From positions 1,171,263-1,235,262 of the forward strand of contig KN832554.1 of the NCBI GenBank assembly GCA_000827205.1: DNA of 64,000 bases. The letters run 5' to 3'. Position 1 is the first letter of the stretch. Each line of letters opens with the position of its first letter. The position numbers were made by a program, and so were the translations under genes. The notes beneath the pieces were generated by a model. That model was given only the letters and a program-made list of their open reading frames with translations. It made no database searches and was not told where the DNA came from. This document shows positions 36,865 to 50,278 of this stretch, in pieces. The stretch comes from Plicaturopsis crispa FD-325 SS-3. Lineage: Eukaryota; Basidiomycota; Agaricomycetes; Amylocorticiales; Amylocorticiaceae.

Positions 36865-37630
36865 ATGACTAGCATCCCTCCGCATGAAATCGTCGTGGTT
36901 CCCGCATTTGGCCAGGAGGGTCGAGATGCGCTCAAGGAACAGTGCTTCGAAGTACGAATCGAGGTATTTCACCGTGAACAAGGTACATAACATGCTTTAG
37001 CTCCCCCCACAAGCTTCCGGCGTCAACGTCTAACCGTCCGACCAAGGCTTCCCGCTCGACACCGAGATAGACGAGTGCGTTCCCCGATACGTGCGCGCAG
37101 TCCGCCCGGACTAACATTGGCGCTTGCTTCCGCAGCCTTGACGAGACCGCCACGCACTTCCTGCTCCGGCTCGTTCCCTCGCAGACGCCCGTGGGCACGA
37201 TCAGGGCGACGCGCGCAGAGAGCGGCGCGTACTACAAGCTCAGCCGCTTCGCGGTTCTGAAGGAGTACCGCACCTTCAAATTCGGCCGCGAGCTCGTTCT
37301 GGCGCTGCACGACTGGGTGCTCGAGGACGCGCGCCGGCGTGGCGTTAGCGGGTCTGTGAAGATTGTCACCCATTCGCAGATTCCTGTCAAGGGGCTCTAC
37401 GCTAGGTGAGTGCGCGATGGTATACTCTATGTGCGATGAGATAGTTCTGATCGACAGCGCATACTTCGTTCGCGTAGATATGGCTATCAGGACGAGGTGC
37501 GCCGCCGCGTCCTTTCGCGTTCTGAAGCTTCAAAGCTGATCCGCAATCCTCGGTCGTGCAGGGCGACGAATTTGACGAAGACGGCGCACCGCACCAGAAG
37601 ATGGTCAAAAAAGTATCGCTCCCGGCATAA
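36865..37630 (+). CDS. small GNAT-family N-acetyltransferase
   Basis: Acetyl-CoA-dependent acyltransferase of the GNAT fold. Five exons (36865-36982, 37047-37074, 37136-37405, 37478-37496, 37562-37630) give 167 residues, including a 28 nt and a 19 nt exon with good splice sites. Visible elements are VRIEVFHREQGFPLDTEID (strand 1 and helix 1), HFLLRLVPSQTPVGTIRAT, then LSRFAVLKEYRTFKFGREL, which is the acetyl-CoA pyrophosphate loop region (motif A, here R-x-F-G-R). IVTHSQIPVKGLYARYGY is motif B. The overall pattern resembles YjcF-like enzymes. The acceptor substrate is not known. Confidence 0.85.
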
Positions 37631-37919
37631 ACCCTGCATATTGATACTAGGGAACGCAATAATCGTGTGTACTAGAGGGGGGAGTCGAGGGGAGTGTTCT
37701 AGAAATACAGTCATGGGACGTAGTATACAAGCAAACCGAAGGTATTTACAAGAGTCCGGGGTCAAATCAACGTAAGGTCATAAGTAAAGCAAAGCACCAA
37801 GCAATCGGGGCGAACACCATATTAAAGCACCCTCTACCCCAAATGAGAAAAAACAAGCATCGAAGTGAATGAAGCACAAAGAAAATCAAGATCATGAAAT
37901 CGATATCAGAAAAATATCA

Positions 37920-39816
37920 TCAGGACCTCCTGTACCGATCTGCTCCATCATCGGTCCCGAAGCCCTCGCTCTCACTCTCTGAACTGAATGAGGCGGAGAT
38001 GGGGCGCGATGCCCTGAATGCTGTCTCAGCGGGGCTCCCAGGCAGGATACTGAAGTTGATGCTGGAGCTGTGGCCTGGTGACCCCTCCTCGTACAGCCGC
38101 CGCGCAGCCTCGTAATCGAGTTTCTCTTGCTCAGCCTGTGCAAGGAACGGCTGCAGAAATGTTAGCAACTGGTCCGACGGTGAGAATGCCAGATAGAAGT
38201 ACCTTGCGCTCATCGTCCGTCATAGACCGCCATTTTCCGGCCGCGAGCACACTCTGCTTCGTCGTCTCCGTCTCGTCGCCGAAGATGTCCCTCACGAGGG
38301 CCGGGTCCGAGCGGATGCGTTGCAGGAACATGAAGTATGCGCTAAGAGGCTTCTTGGGCGCGTTAGGGTCCTTGATGTTGCTCTTGCGGGACTTCCCGGC
38401 CTTCCGCTGTGCAGCACGGAAGGCGTTCTCGCGTTTGATATCGTCGGGCGTAAGCGTGCGCATATAGGCAGCAAGCTCACGCTCGCGCAGCTCTTTGGCA
38501 GCCTGAGAGCGTCGCTTGTACGGCTAAAAAGGGGGAGGATGAGTAATGCTGTAAGGTACATAGATGCAACGTGTCGACACGTACCTCCTTCTCCTCAGGG
38601 CTGAGGCTTGCGTACTCCTGGCCAGCCTCTTTGGCCGCCTGCGCGACGTTCAGTTTCCTCGTGTTGGAAGCTTGCTGTCGCTGGATCCAATCAGTGAAGT
38701 AGAGCTGCCACGCGGACGGCGCTAATTTGGGAGGCCGCAGCAATGACTTTGCAAGTGCTGTGTAACACATGTCTGTGAGCCAAGCGATCAAGCAAAGGTA
38801 CAGTGGGGAATCTGCGTACGCGTGTCTGCGGGAGCGTCGATGTTCCGAAGGGGATCTTCCGGCACGAGTCGTTTCTTCCGCCGCACGGTCGCATCGCGGT
38901 CGTCGCTGACGCTCACTGACTCGGCGCGCCGGCTGTACGGTCTGCTTTGCCCCGGGGAGCGGATGTGGAGCGGCGACGGTGCGCTGGACGACTGGAAACC
39001 GATCGGGGTAGAGTCTCGCTTCATGGGGAAACGATGCCGCCCGATAGTGTACGTGTCGTCTGGATGCGGCGATCGACCAGCTGGCGAATGCGAAGAGGCT
39101 GGGCGAGAACTCCCTGGGCTGTCCCAGAGGTCGGAAGCCCACACTGGGGGGTGCAGTGACGTATCGCGCGGAGAAACCGAAGTGAACCGTTGAAAGACTT
39201 TGGATTCTTCGGGGGGCGATGCGGAGCGGGGAAGGGGGTGTGTGGAGGCGAATTCTGACGGTGAGAACGACGCGTTCTGCGGGAAAGTCGAATGGCCGAG
39301 GTACGGCACAAACGAGGGCGGTGTCTGCGGGTCGAGGGGAGGGCTCCGGATGGGAATGGGCGAGGTTGAGGGCTCCAGAGCGGGGAGCTCGGGCTCATTC
39401 AGCCAGTTACCGAGATAGAAATTGGGGTCACCGAACTCAGGCAGAGCCGACTGCACACCCCCCATGCCGGAGAAAGCGCCAGAGTCAAAATCTCTATCAT
39501 TCGGAGTGGGTACATCGAAGTTGAAAGCATTGTATGAGGAAGAGGGATATACAGGAGCAGTATGGGTATGATGATGAGCGGGCGCGCTGTAGTCGCGATA
39601 CGGATCCCAAGAGGGGGGCGACGCGCCGAGATGGTTCCCGTCGTCGAAATCGAGGGGGAAGAGCATCTGATCGTTATCTGAAAGCGGGGAGTCGAGATTG
39701 GCGGCGTCGTCGAAGGACATGAAGGGCGACGCGTCCTTCATGTCACCGTTTGGACTTGGAGCGGCAAAGGCAAACATATCTGGGGAATAGTCGCGGCGAA
39801 ACAAGGAAGAGGACAT
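37920..39816 (-). CDS. two-HMG-box DNA-binding protein
   Basis: The first exon (39816-38820, about 332 codons) encodes a Ser/Pro/Asp-rich region starting MSSSLFRRDYSPDMFAF and ending in a basic stretch (RRKKRLVPEDPLRN). The intron ends ACACAG and the frame continues KSLLRPPKLAPSAWQLYFTD, an HMG box with YASLSPEEKEPYKRR. The second box is DPNAPKKPLSAYFMFLQR, then KWRSMTDDERKPFLAQAEQ, close to Nhp6/HMGB. The tail ends GFGTDDGADRYRRS. HMG boxes bend DNA; the N-terminal domain suggests a transcriptional regulator. The frame stays open upstream to 40116; I chose ATG 39816 because the sequence before it has leader-like character. Confidence 0.85.
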
Positions 39817-40689
39817 TGTAGTGGGGGAACGGAAGAGAAGGGGAGGGCGGATGAGTGGTATATAAGTAGGGAGCGGTGGCGCAGCAGGGAAGCGGTGAGA
39901 GGGGGTGCCAGCAAATACATAGGACCTGTATGTCCGGGAACCAAGCTTAAGAGGGGCTCGGCTCTGGTGCAGCAGGAGCGGCCTTCGAATGATTGCCATT
40001 TCCGTCCGTCTACTGACTCGGATTGAATCAGCGGGGCTGCCGTGTCGATACCCCTCGAGTGCGAATGCTGGTTCGCGGCTTCGCACAATAATATGCCTTA
40101 TCGAGACCGACGACATAAGACCCCGACACGACCGTTCAATCTGGGTTCAAACCGCCTCGAAAACGCGAAGAGAAGCGGTCAGATACGAGTCCACAGATGG
40201 CGGGTCAGATCCTTGGGCCTGCGCATTCGTACGCGAACGGCAATTCCACAAGAGATCAAGATAGAGGCGCCGTTAAGCACTCCGTACGTCCGAAAGGGCT
40301 GTGGGCACAGATACAGAAACAGAAATCGCAGCAGATGCAAAACACGCAAAAGGACAAAGTTGTTGACTGACTTTTCCACAAACTGACCGGATTCGCGGAT
40401 TCAAAACCGACATGTCACACAAAGCGCCGGCCCTCAACAACCGTCCTTGCGGTAATTTTGCCCCCGTCGAACGGTCCCTTTTGTCCCCCTCAGCGCCACG
40501 GCGCTACCGGCAGAAGTCTGAAAGCCAATCCTATGCGCTTTTGACGCGAAACAAACGCGCGGCGGAACTCTCATCTCACCCCCGAACGAGTCGAGGGTCA
40601 ATATGCCGTTCATATACTTATACAAATCCACACTCTGCAGCTTCGCGATGCAAGGATATCATCGGGGGATTCGGAAATAACCATCAGAT
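39817..40689. other. intergenic, HMG gene promoter and leader
   Basis: The minus frame of the HMG gene stays open to 40116, so a longer N-terminus is possible. No other gene seen. Confidence 0.5.
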
Positions 40690-41398
40690 TTATAGAACCA
40701 CAAACGATTCTACTGGCGCATAGCGGTCGTTGTTGTAGACGCTTTTACCAGGCTGCGCAATCCAAGCAAAAGGTGCCCGAGAAAAAGTAACGCAAAGAAG
40801 CAGGACGGAACGAACGGAACGCACAATCGATCAGCACTCCAAGTTCGGATACGCGCATAGAGATGGGGATACGCACCTGCCACCCCTTGACATCCTTCAT
40901 TATCTCCTTCTCCCGCGCCAATGCTGCCTGCTGCCGTCTGTACGTGTCTCGGTCGCCCTCGGCCAGGAGCAGCGGGACCAGGTGGATGCGGGACCACGTT
41001 TTCTCCCTCTGCAGCTCCCTGCACATAAACATAAAATGTCCACAATTAGCACCATCTTCCCATTGTGGTAGGCGGACCGATGTCGGGCCTCAGGCTCCTG
41101 ATAAGAGAACGGCGCGAGGCGGCCGGATCCAAAGAAGTGCACGTTTCGCATCGAGCGGAGACATGACGGCACACGTTTCACGTCCTCCTGACAGAGGAGG
41201 CGTGACACACGCCACTTCGGCGGCGGAGAATCAATAAAGAACGGACACGCACCTTCGTTCAAGGTTACCCTTTCCGAGCTGGTACCATCCGTATGTACAG
41301 ACGGCTGCGACACCACCGAGGACAACAATGCCTCCTGGGCCGCGAAATGGAAGATTTCGTTTATACTTTACAGCTTCGAAGCCCCCCGCAGGGGGCAT
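40690..41398 (-). CDS. NDUFA13: complex I subunit NDUFA13 / GRIM-19
   Basis: Accessory membrane-arm subunit of mitochondrial NADH:ubiquinone oxidoreductase. Three exons (41398-41253, 41018-40877, 40752-40690) give 116 residues, the usual fungal length. The start MPPAGGFEAVKYKRNLPFRG and the membrane span GGIVVLGGVAAVCTYGWYQL are diagnostic, followed by REKTWSRIHLVPLLLAEGDR and the end KSVYNNDRYAP. The introns are 234 and 124 bp, long for this window. The frame is open upstream to 41506, but MPPAGG is the conserved start. The presence of this subunit rules out yeasts that lack complex I. Confidence 0.93.
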
Positions 41399-42140
41399 AT
41401 CCCTGTGAACGAGTGGCACAATGAGGAGGGAAGCCAGCACGAAAAGGAGGAACAATGGCGCACTGTCGATAGGGAACGGACACTGCAATGAAGCTATATT
41501 GAGCACAATACGCAGAATGCTATCAGCTAAATGGACTCACTGCTCAGCGTATGCAGCCAGAGAAACGAACTGAAGAGGTTTGAGTGCAAGGCAAGTTCAA
41601 GGAAGTGTTGGCGTTGGCGTCGCGTTGTCCATGCTAGCCGGCCCTAAATTAATTTCACGTGGCGATTCTGCTCAGACTCAACGCCACAAAAGCAATTTGG
41701 CAAGCCTCGAGGTGTTCAGCGTTCAGCTGCTCCCAAATATTGTCGGAAATTGTGAGACACGTATCACCGAAAGTGCGATGCTCTTGGCCGAGAAACGCGT
41801 GTGTTTTCCAAAAGCCAATTGGAAGCGAAATGACTAGCCTCGGAGCTATCTGTCTCACGATGCTCGCCGTTCAACATTGCATTGCAAACCGTCTTGAATT
41901 CGTCTACGTTCTCGTGGTAAATAAGAGGATGCAAAAAAGGGAGTCCATGCGTTCCAGAAGCGAGATTTTGGAGGACTAACGCTCGGTGACTTGCCCGAAA
42001 AGGCACGCGCGTGTAAATAACCGGACTCAACGCCCAGGGCCAGCCAGCGAAACCAAACATCATGTAATACATAAACGGGGGGCGAATGAACATCAGTCTG
42101 CGAATACACCGCCTTCTTTCGCGTCCCAACTATCGCCACC
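41399..42140. other. divergent promoter region, 742 bp
   Basis: Head-to-head spacer between NDUFA13 and the coiled-coil gene. Frames here show no domain or splice structure. Confidence 0.55.
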
Positions 42141-44007
42141 ATGTCCAGACATCCTTCCCCAGGTCCTTCCCATGGTCACATCTTTCAACCTGTTTCTACT
42201 CCTTCAACTCGCTACCAAAAATCTAGGGCTTACATGACGGGCATAGCCGCCGGTGCGGAGGATACAAAGTATGCCACCAAGTACAAAGAATTGAAGAAAA
42301 AGGTCAAGGAAATCGAATCCGTGAGTTTTTGGCGTACCGTTCTCGATACAGGAGAGGTCTTACTTATGCGTGTACCTCTCAGGATAATGACAAGTTGCAT
42401 TTCAAGGTGCTTCAAGCCAAAAGAAGCATTCAAAGAATGAAGTTGGAGCGAGCGTGCGTTTGCAAATGTCCTGAGAGGTTCCAGGCATGCTGACCGTCTA
42501 TCCCCTTAGTGTTCTTTACGAGCGGCTCTCCGCAGTTCCTCCATCTCCAGAACTGCAAGACCGTCAAGCTCTTCCTCCGATATACCCTGGCCCTGGTGTG
42601 CCCCCGCACGAACAACAGGCACCTCGACCACCCCCTCATCATCACCCCCATCGTGAAGGACGTGAATCCAGGGATGCTTCCGAGCAGGCCTATTACATGC
42701 AGCAGCAACAGGCTCCGTATAATGAAGTTCGCGTCATGGCAGGACCCGATGGTCGACCTGTCCCCGTCGCAGTAGAAACACCTATGGGTCCGGGCGTCGC
42801 ACCTCCCTCGCACGGTCTTGCCCCTTCTACGCATCACAGGTCGAGACGCACGTCTGGTTCGGGCAACGACGCGTCCCGTCAGCTACCGCCCTTGTCACAG
42901 ATGGCTCCTGTGCAGCATATGGAGTCGTCGCAGAGGAACCACGGCCATCCACATAGCATGCATTCAAGCCCCCACATGTCTCAGCATCTGGGGCCATCGC
43001 CAACACAGTCCCGGTCGCAATCCACCTCGCGCTCGCGCGCACATCAGAATCCGCCGTCACAGTCATTGCACAGCTTCGGGCATGGCCACCATTCACAGCA
43101 ACCTCCCCCTGAGGCGCTTCCCTCGGTTCAGCATGTTCTACACAGTCCGTCGCTTTCTACAGACCGCGCACGGCCGAGCAGGCGACGTGATCACGACGAA
43201 GGGCATCATCGTTTGCCAATGCCATCACAGCCGGCGCACCCACACTCCCACTCGAACTCACCCACCGAAACGAGAAGCTCAGGGCGAATTCACAACCACC
43301 AGCGCATCGGGCCAGGGGCGAACATCAATTACCCAGACGAACGATACGAAATCGAAAGGGGCAGAGAATGGGAACGTGACCGCGAGCAACTCCACTCTCC
43401 GTCTACGTCCCACCGCCAGCGGCGCCAGGAGGACCATATGCCCACATCGCGGGTGCGTGACGACCATCCGTATCACGGCGATGCACCAGGACCGTCGTAC
43501 CCGCGTCCTGTGCTGTCACGCTCGGGCACACCAGGCTCGGGTTCAGGCTCAGGCTCCGGGAACGGCGCAGGGGACGATCCCGCTGCCCCTTCGCGGGCGG
43601 ATTCGCGAGCTCAGCATCACTACGAACGCGAACGCGAACGGGAGAAACCGCCGCGCGGGTACCGTGACGCGCCGACGCGTTCCACGTACCACCCCGGCGC
43701 GGCGAACAACAACACTAACAGCGGCAGCGGGAATGACAATAATAGCAACATCGACTTTGTGCACGAAGACGGCCGCTCTCCGCTCTCGTCGCGCGTCTCG
43801 CTCGCGCGGTCGTCGTCCCGGAAGCGCCCCTGGGACGAGATGGAGGTGGACGAGGACTATGACGTCGATCCGCGCACCGGGACGGCGGAGAGGGAGGGTG
43901 CCATGGGCCGTTCTGCTGGGTATTTATACGAGGACAGGGGATCGAAAAGACATCAACAGGACAGGGGTTCCGCGGTTGATAGAGAAGAGGGCATGAATCG
44001 GGAGTGA
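42141..44007 (+). CDS. coiled-coil protein resembling INO80 complex subunit F, long disordered tail
   Basis: Three exons (42141-42320, 42383-42453, 42510-44007) give 582 residues. Residues ~45-95 form a Lys/Glu-rich coiled coil (YKELKKKVKEIESDNDKL, FKVLQAKRSIQRMKLERAV, LYERLSAVPPSPE). The AKRxIxRMKLERxxLxERL pattern matches the short INO80F/TFPT coiled-coil domain, which would place it in the INO80 nucleosome remodeller. The remaining ~480 residues are disordered: His/Pro/Ser-rich, a GSGSGSGSG run near residue 380, Arg/Glu repeats (HYEREREREK) and a basic KRPWDEMEVDEDYDVD segment. The complex assignment rests on one short motif. Confidence 0.6.
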
Positions 44008-44515
44008 TGGTGCCACCTGCTGGCGGAGGGCGGGAGGATTCCGTATTTGTCTGTTCGCTTAATGTTCCCATATCTGTCGGTCGGCTTCGAACTCGTGAGC
44101 CTCGTTTTGCGTTAGTGTTATGGTTATCTTGTTGTCCATTGTATAGCGGCCATACTTGGTAGAAATTGACCCCGGTTTTGACTGTACAAAGTCTCCCCTC
44201 GACTTCTCGTGTCTTGAATGGAGTCCCTTGGTGCTTGTGGTGGGAAACCTTGCTATGATATCAAAGCAGAACATCGGAAACGGGCGGCCGAGCTAATACC
44301 TTGCCATAGTCGACATGTCGAAGACTTGCAGATACTCACAGTTGGCTGTGCATCGACGTCATCGAGCCTTAAGGTACAGCGTCCATGTATCGGCCACAAA
44401 TCCATTCGATTGGACACTGGGCGTCGAAACGGATCACAATATGCCCCCAACTACTGCGTACGCCACAAAACCTGCAGTGGCGTATGTCGAGGACAGCCCA
44501 GTGAACACGGCACTA
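44008..44515. other. convergent intergenic region
   Basis: Between the 3' ends of the coiled-coil gene and a small minus-strand gene. No gene seen. Confidence 0.55.
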
Positions 44516-45127
44516 TCACGCCGTCGATCGCTCCGCCGACACCTCGAACCTAGTGCACATCTCGGGAGCAGCAGGCTGCACGCCATCCCAGAACGCGGCC
44601 TGGTGCTCCCAGTATTCGCCCAATGCCTCCGATGGGTCGGTCGGATCGTAGTCCTGCAGCATCGGTGCCGGGCACACCTGGATCTGCCCTCGCTTGATCG
44701 CTTCCGCCAGCTCGACGCCGGGGGAAATTAAGTCCAGGATGACATCCATGATCGCCGGCCTCTGGCCGAGCCAATTCGTGTCGAGTTCGACCGTGCGCTG
44801 GGCTTGGTGCAGCAGGAGCCGGGCTCGCGACTCTGCGGCTGGCTCGGTCCTGGAGTCGCGTGCGCGTGAGCGCGAGGGGGCCCCCGCGCTGCGTTTTCTG
44901 GTGCCCGGGCCCGCCCTGGGCGCAGGTGTGCGTAAGCTCGCGTGATGCGTAGGCCGCGCGCGAGGATTCCCCTTGCGTCTACAACACGACACGCCACAGT
45001 GTCAGCGACGCCCAGCGCGATCGCTCGGTGGAAAGTATGCTTACCGTGTCTTTTTTGGCCCGGCGGGCTTCTTCGGAACGACGGTGTCTTCAACGTCGCC
45101 GGGACGGAGGATAACATGAATAGCCAT
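44516..45127 (-). CDS. small protein of unknown function, basic N-half and acidic C-half
   Basis: Two exons (45127-45045, 44978-44516) give 181 residues; the intron is 66 bp with donor GTAAGC and acceptor TTGTAG. It starts MAIHVILRPGDVEDTVVPKK. Residues 25-80 are rich in Arg/Pro/Ala and likely disordered. Residues 85-165 look folded: LLLHQAQRTVELDTNWLGQR, IMDVILDLISPGVELAEAIK, LQDYDPTDPSEALGEYWEHQ and AAFWDGVQPA. I recognise no domain. The opening MAIHVILRPGDVEDTVVP followed by a basic stretch is distinctive and should be easy to test for conservation. Confidence 0.6.
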
Positions 45128-47337
<2,210 letters not shown>

Positions 47338-47730
47338 GGCGGTCAGGATGAAGGAGAGTTTTGGCGTTGGGCACGTCGACGAGCAGCGCAAGAGTTCGGA
47401 ACAAATGTTTGCCACGCTTTGGCAATATCTTGAACCAACCAATCACATCGCTAGAAACACCAAATCATGAACTCTGGGACGGAATCCTGAGTTGTTTTTC
47501 ATGTCGAGGACCTCCATGCACAGCATATGGGTTGCATAGGTAGACTTACGAGAGTATACAGGTGCTCCCTAATATTTGGCTGACAATCAAATACAAGTCG
47601 AGCTCATCGGGGAGCCCGACGACGACGAGCATTATGTGGCGTGGGATAACGGACTTCGTCAGATTCTGCACTCGTTTCCGAAGGTCTTGCCACTATTTTG
47701 CAGCTAAGATCATCTAGCACCTTGTCCATC
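47338..47730. other. divergent promoter region between NDUFS8 and prefoldin genes
   Basis: 393 bp head-to-head spacer with no coding frame of note; likely a bidirectional promoter. Confidence 0.6.
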
Positions 47731-48292
47731 ATGTCGACGGCTACTAGCAGCAAGGCAAAATCAAAAGGGCCTCCTCCCTTGTCCGACCAAGGTGCGTGCA
47801 GTGCAAACATGCCTCTCGTCGCGCTCACGAAATCTGACCAGTCAGATATCCAACAAAATTACTCGCGCATGCAGGGTGATCTGCAGGCGCTCGCAGGAAA
47901 AATTGGGGAGCTTGAACAAGAGTCAGAGGAACACGCGTACGTGTCTCTCGTCCCTTATGTGCTCTACCTGACCTCACTGGACGTGGGCCCACAGGTTAGT
48001 GTTAACTACCCTGAATGAGGCGCTCGCTGAAGAGCCCGATCGGAAATGCTTTCGGCTGATCGGCGGTGTCCTCGTCGAACGGACTGTCAAGGATGTCGTA
48101 CCTGCGCTGCAAACCAACCGTGATGGGGTGCGTCGTCTTCGTCGTTAGTGCATAGGTCACAGAACGCTCATTTCTCCGGCTTTTCAGATACGCAAAGTCA
48201 TTGCTACCCTCACAGACCAATACAAGGGGAAGGAGCAAGATTTCGACAACTTCAAACGTGACTACAACATCCGGCCTGTAGCAAAGGCATGA
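47731..48292 (+). CDS. GIM4: prefoldin subunit 2
   Basis: Beta-type subunit of the hexameric prefoldin chaperone that hands actin and tubulin to CCT. Four exons (47731-47791, 47846-47936, 47995-48127, 48188-48292) give 129 residues. After a short basic start (MSTATSSKAKSKGPPPLSD) the first helix reads DIQQNYSRMQGDLQALAGKI and LEQESEEHALVLTTL. The beta hairpin region is DRKCFRLIGGVLVERTVKDV, and the second helix is IRKVIATLTDQYKGKEQDFD with NFKRDYNIRPV. Order and length fit PFDN2. Confidence 0.93.
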
Positions 48293-49017
48293 AGGACTTT
48301 TAATCGGCGGATTGAACTAGCTGGTATGTCGAATGCGACCAAGCCCTTCGCGCATCTGCTCATGCTCGTCTCCTCGTTGCTCAGAGATTCTTCTACGACC
48401 CTGTATCATCCGTGTATTAATCAGACCGTAGCCTACCACAAGCGCGCCGCTGATCGTGAGAAGTTGGTGAGAAATTTCTGCACATGCCCAAGGTATACGA
48501 TGCTTCACCCTATCTGTGCAACTGTCGTGTACCATGTTGAGAGTGTACGTTCTCTGGTATGTTGACTGCTGGCGATTTTTCGACACTGTTAGTAGCCACT
48601 CACGTCATAGATGTCGCGTAGATTGAAATTTGACGCGTGCTTTATCTGCGGCGCTGTCTCGTACCATGCATCGGTACAGACGCTGCAGCTGTTCTCTCCG
48701 TCTTTCCACAAGACGCTCGACAGAGTTCTCTTCCGTTCATCGGTCTTTCCGAACAGTTTTTACGCGTTTGTGCATCTCGCGACGATGAATCCGATGATGC
48801 TGGTCTCAGGAACCGCACGTGTCCCGGGTCCAATCTGAATTTTCCATGGCAATATATATTCCCAGCGGACGCGAGAGACTCTTTCTTCACTGGAACCCAC
48901 AACGTCCAAAGTTTTCTGCTCGTCTCACAGCTTTCCTCGCTGACGGTTCTGCCCCGGTGCGACGCCTGGCCGTACCCCCCTCATTCATTACACACCACAT
49001 TCTTTTACCTCGCCGCC
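48293..49017. other. intergenic, 725 bp, probable promoter of the secreted CAP protein
   Basis: No gene seen. A TATA-like stretch (CAATATATATTCC) lies at about 48850, some 165 bp before the next ATG. Frames crossing this region are not supported. Confidence 0.5.
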
Positions 49018-49675
49018 ATGGTTTTCGCCGCCCCCATCTTCCTCCTCCTCCTGGCCCTCTTATCGCCAGCGTTCGCATCGCTGTCCACACCGCATCGGAG
49101 GTCCCACAGGCTCGTGCGCGCGGATGTCGCGTCGGAGTACCTGACAGCGCACAACAACATACGCGCAGAGTTCGGCGCGAATGCGCTGACATGGTCGGAC
49201 GACTTGGCGAATAAAGCGCAGACCTGGGCGAACGAGTGCCAGTTCAGACACTCGGATGGGATGCTGCAGTCGGAGAGCTACGGCGAGAACCTCGCTGCGG
49301 GCGCAGGATGGTTTTCCCCCGCGGCTGCCGTCCAAGTCTTCACCCAAGATTTCTGTGCGTCGGAATGTGCCTTCATTCTACTTTCTGGGCACTGACCGTT
49401 GCGCGACCCTTCAATTCTATAGCCGAATATTCTCCGGAAAATCCTACCTACAACCACTTTACACAGGTCGTATGGAAAGCGACCACCCAACTCGGCTGCG
49501 CCTCCGCGAAATGTGACGGTATCTTCGCCGCGGAGTGGGGGAAGGCGACATATCACGTCTGCTTATACGATCCGGCGGGCAACGTTGTTGGAAACGCCAC
49601 GTCCGTACCATCAGCTCTTCCATGAAATTGCTAACCGCTAAATGCATTTTTTACAGTGCGAATGTCCAAGTATGA
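49018..49675 (+). CDS. secreted CAP/SCP (PR-1-like) protein
   Basis: Member of the CAP superfamily; fungal Pry/PR-1 proteins bind sterols or lipids and are secreted. Three exons (49018-49354, 49423-49600, 49657-49675) give 177 residues. A clear signal peptide (MVFAAPIFLLLLALLSPAFA) is followed by YLTAHNNIRAEFGANALTW, ECQFRHSDGMLQSESYGENL, YNHFTQVVWKATTQLGCASA and the end YHVCLYDPAGNVVGN. The four CAP motifs and the cavity His/Glu residues (HNN, GEN, HFTQ) are present. The mature domain is the whole protein with no Ser-rich linker. Confidence 0.93.
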
Positions 49676-50278
49676 TTGCCTTTTTTCCCTTTCGCGTCAT
49701 TTATCTCGTCTTCGCGGCAGGCGTTCGCGGAGACCGCCGTGCGCCGCCTTGAAGCCGGCCTGCCGCATCCTTCCTTGATTGAGTGGCTGGTGCTGCTCAA
49801 ACGTTCGACACATACTTATGTTGTATTCTTTGGGACCACGGATTTAAATTGGGACTGTTTTTTTTCGGAAACAACATACCTTTCCTGGCGGTATCCCGTC
49901 AGCGTTAAGTGTCTAGGTGATGCGAGTCTATGCCAATGGCCACGCTCAAAAACTTGCAATGGAGTTTCGCGTCCGAAGCCAGGTATGCATGTATGTTCCT
50001 GTAATAGCTGTGTCGTCTACCGGGTCACCCAGGAATAAATTAGGTATGGTATACATCATGTCAACTGGCAAGCGCTCTGCTTTCGCCCTCAGGAGGCTCC
50101 GAGTAGCGTTTCTCAACCACTGGGACGCGTTATATACGACGGCCGGCATTAGTCTTCGTGAATCTTCACCGCTTCCGCAGCGTTGAGCAAACCAATATCC
50201 CCCAAGAACGTACCGAACCTAACCAAGAAGTAAGATTTGTCCCCTCCGAATGTAAGACCGTGGACTGAGCATTTATCG
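49676..50278. other. convergent intergenic region, 603 bp
   Basis: Between the 3' ends of the CAP and SET genes. Frames here are not supported. Confidence 0.55.

Noticed and set aside
39817-40116. Longer N-terminus for the HMG-box protein
   Set aside because: The frame is open, but the sequence has leader-like composition and ATG 39816 begins the coding-like region. Not excluded.
41231-41506. N-terminally extended NDUFA13 starting at MLNIASLQ
   Set aside because: The conserved family start is MPPAGGF at 41398; the extension looks like a hydrophobic translation of the leader.
48637-49395. 252-codon frame covering the start of the CAP gene
   Set aside because: The CAP gene has a clear ATG at 49018 with a signal peptide; the upstream part is promoter sequence.
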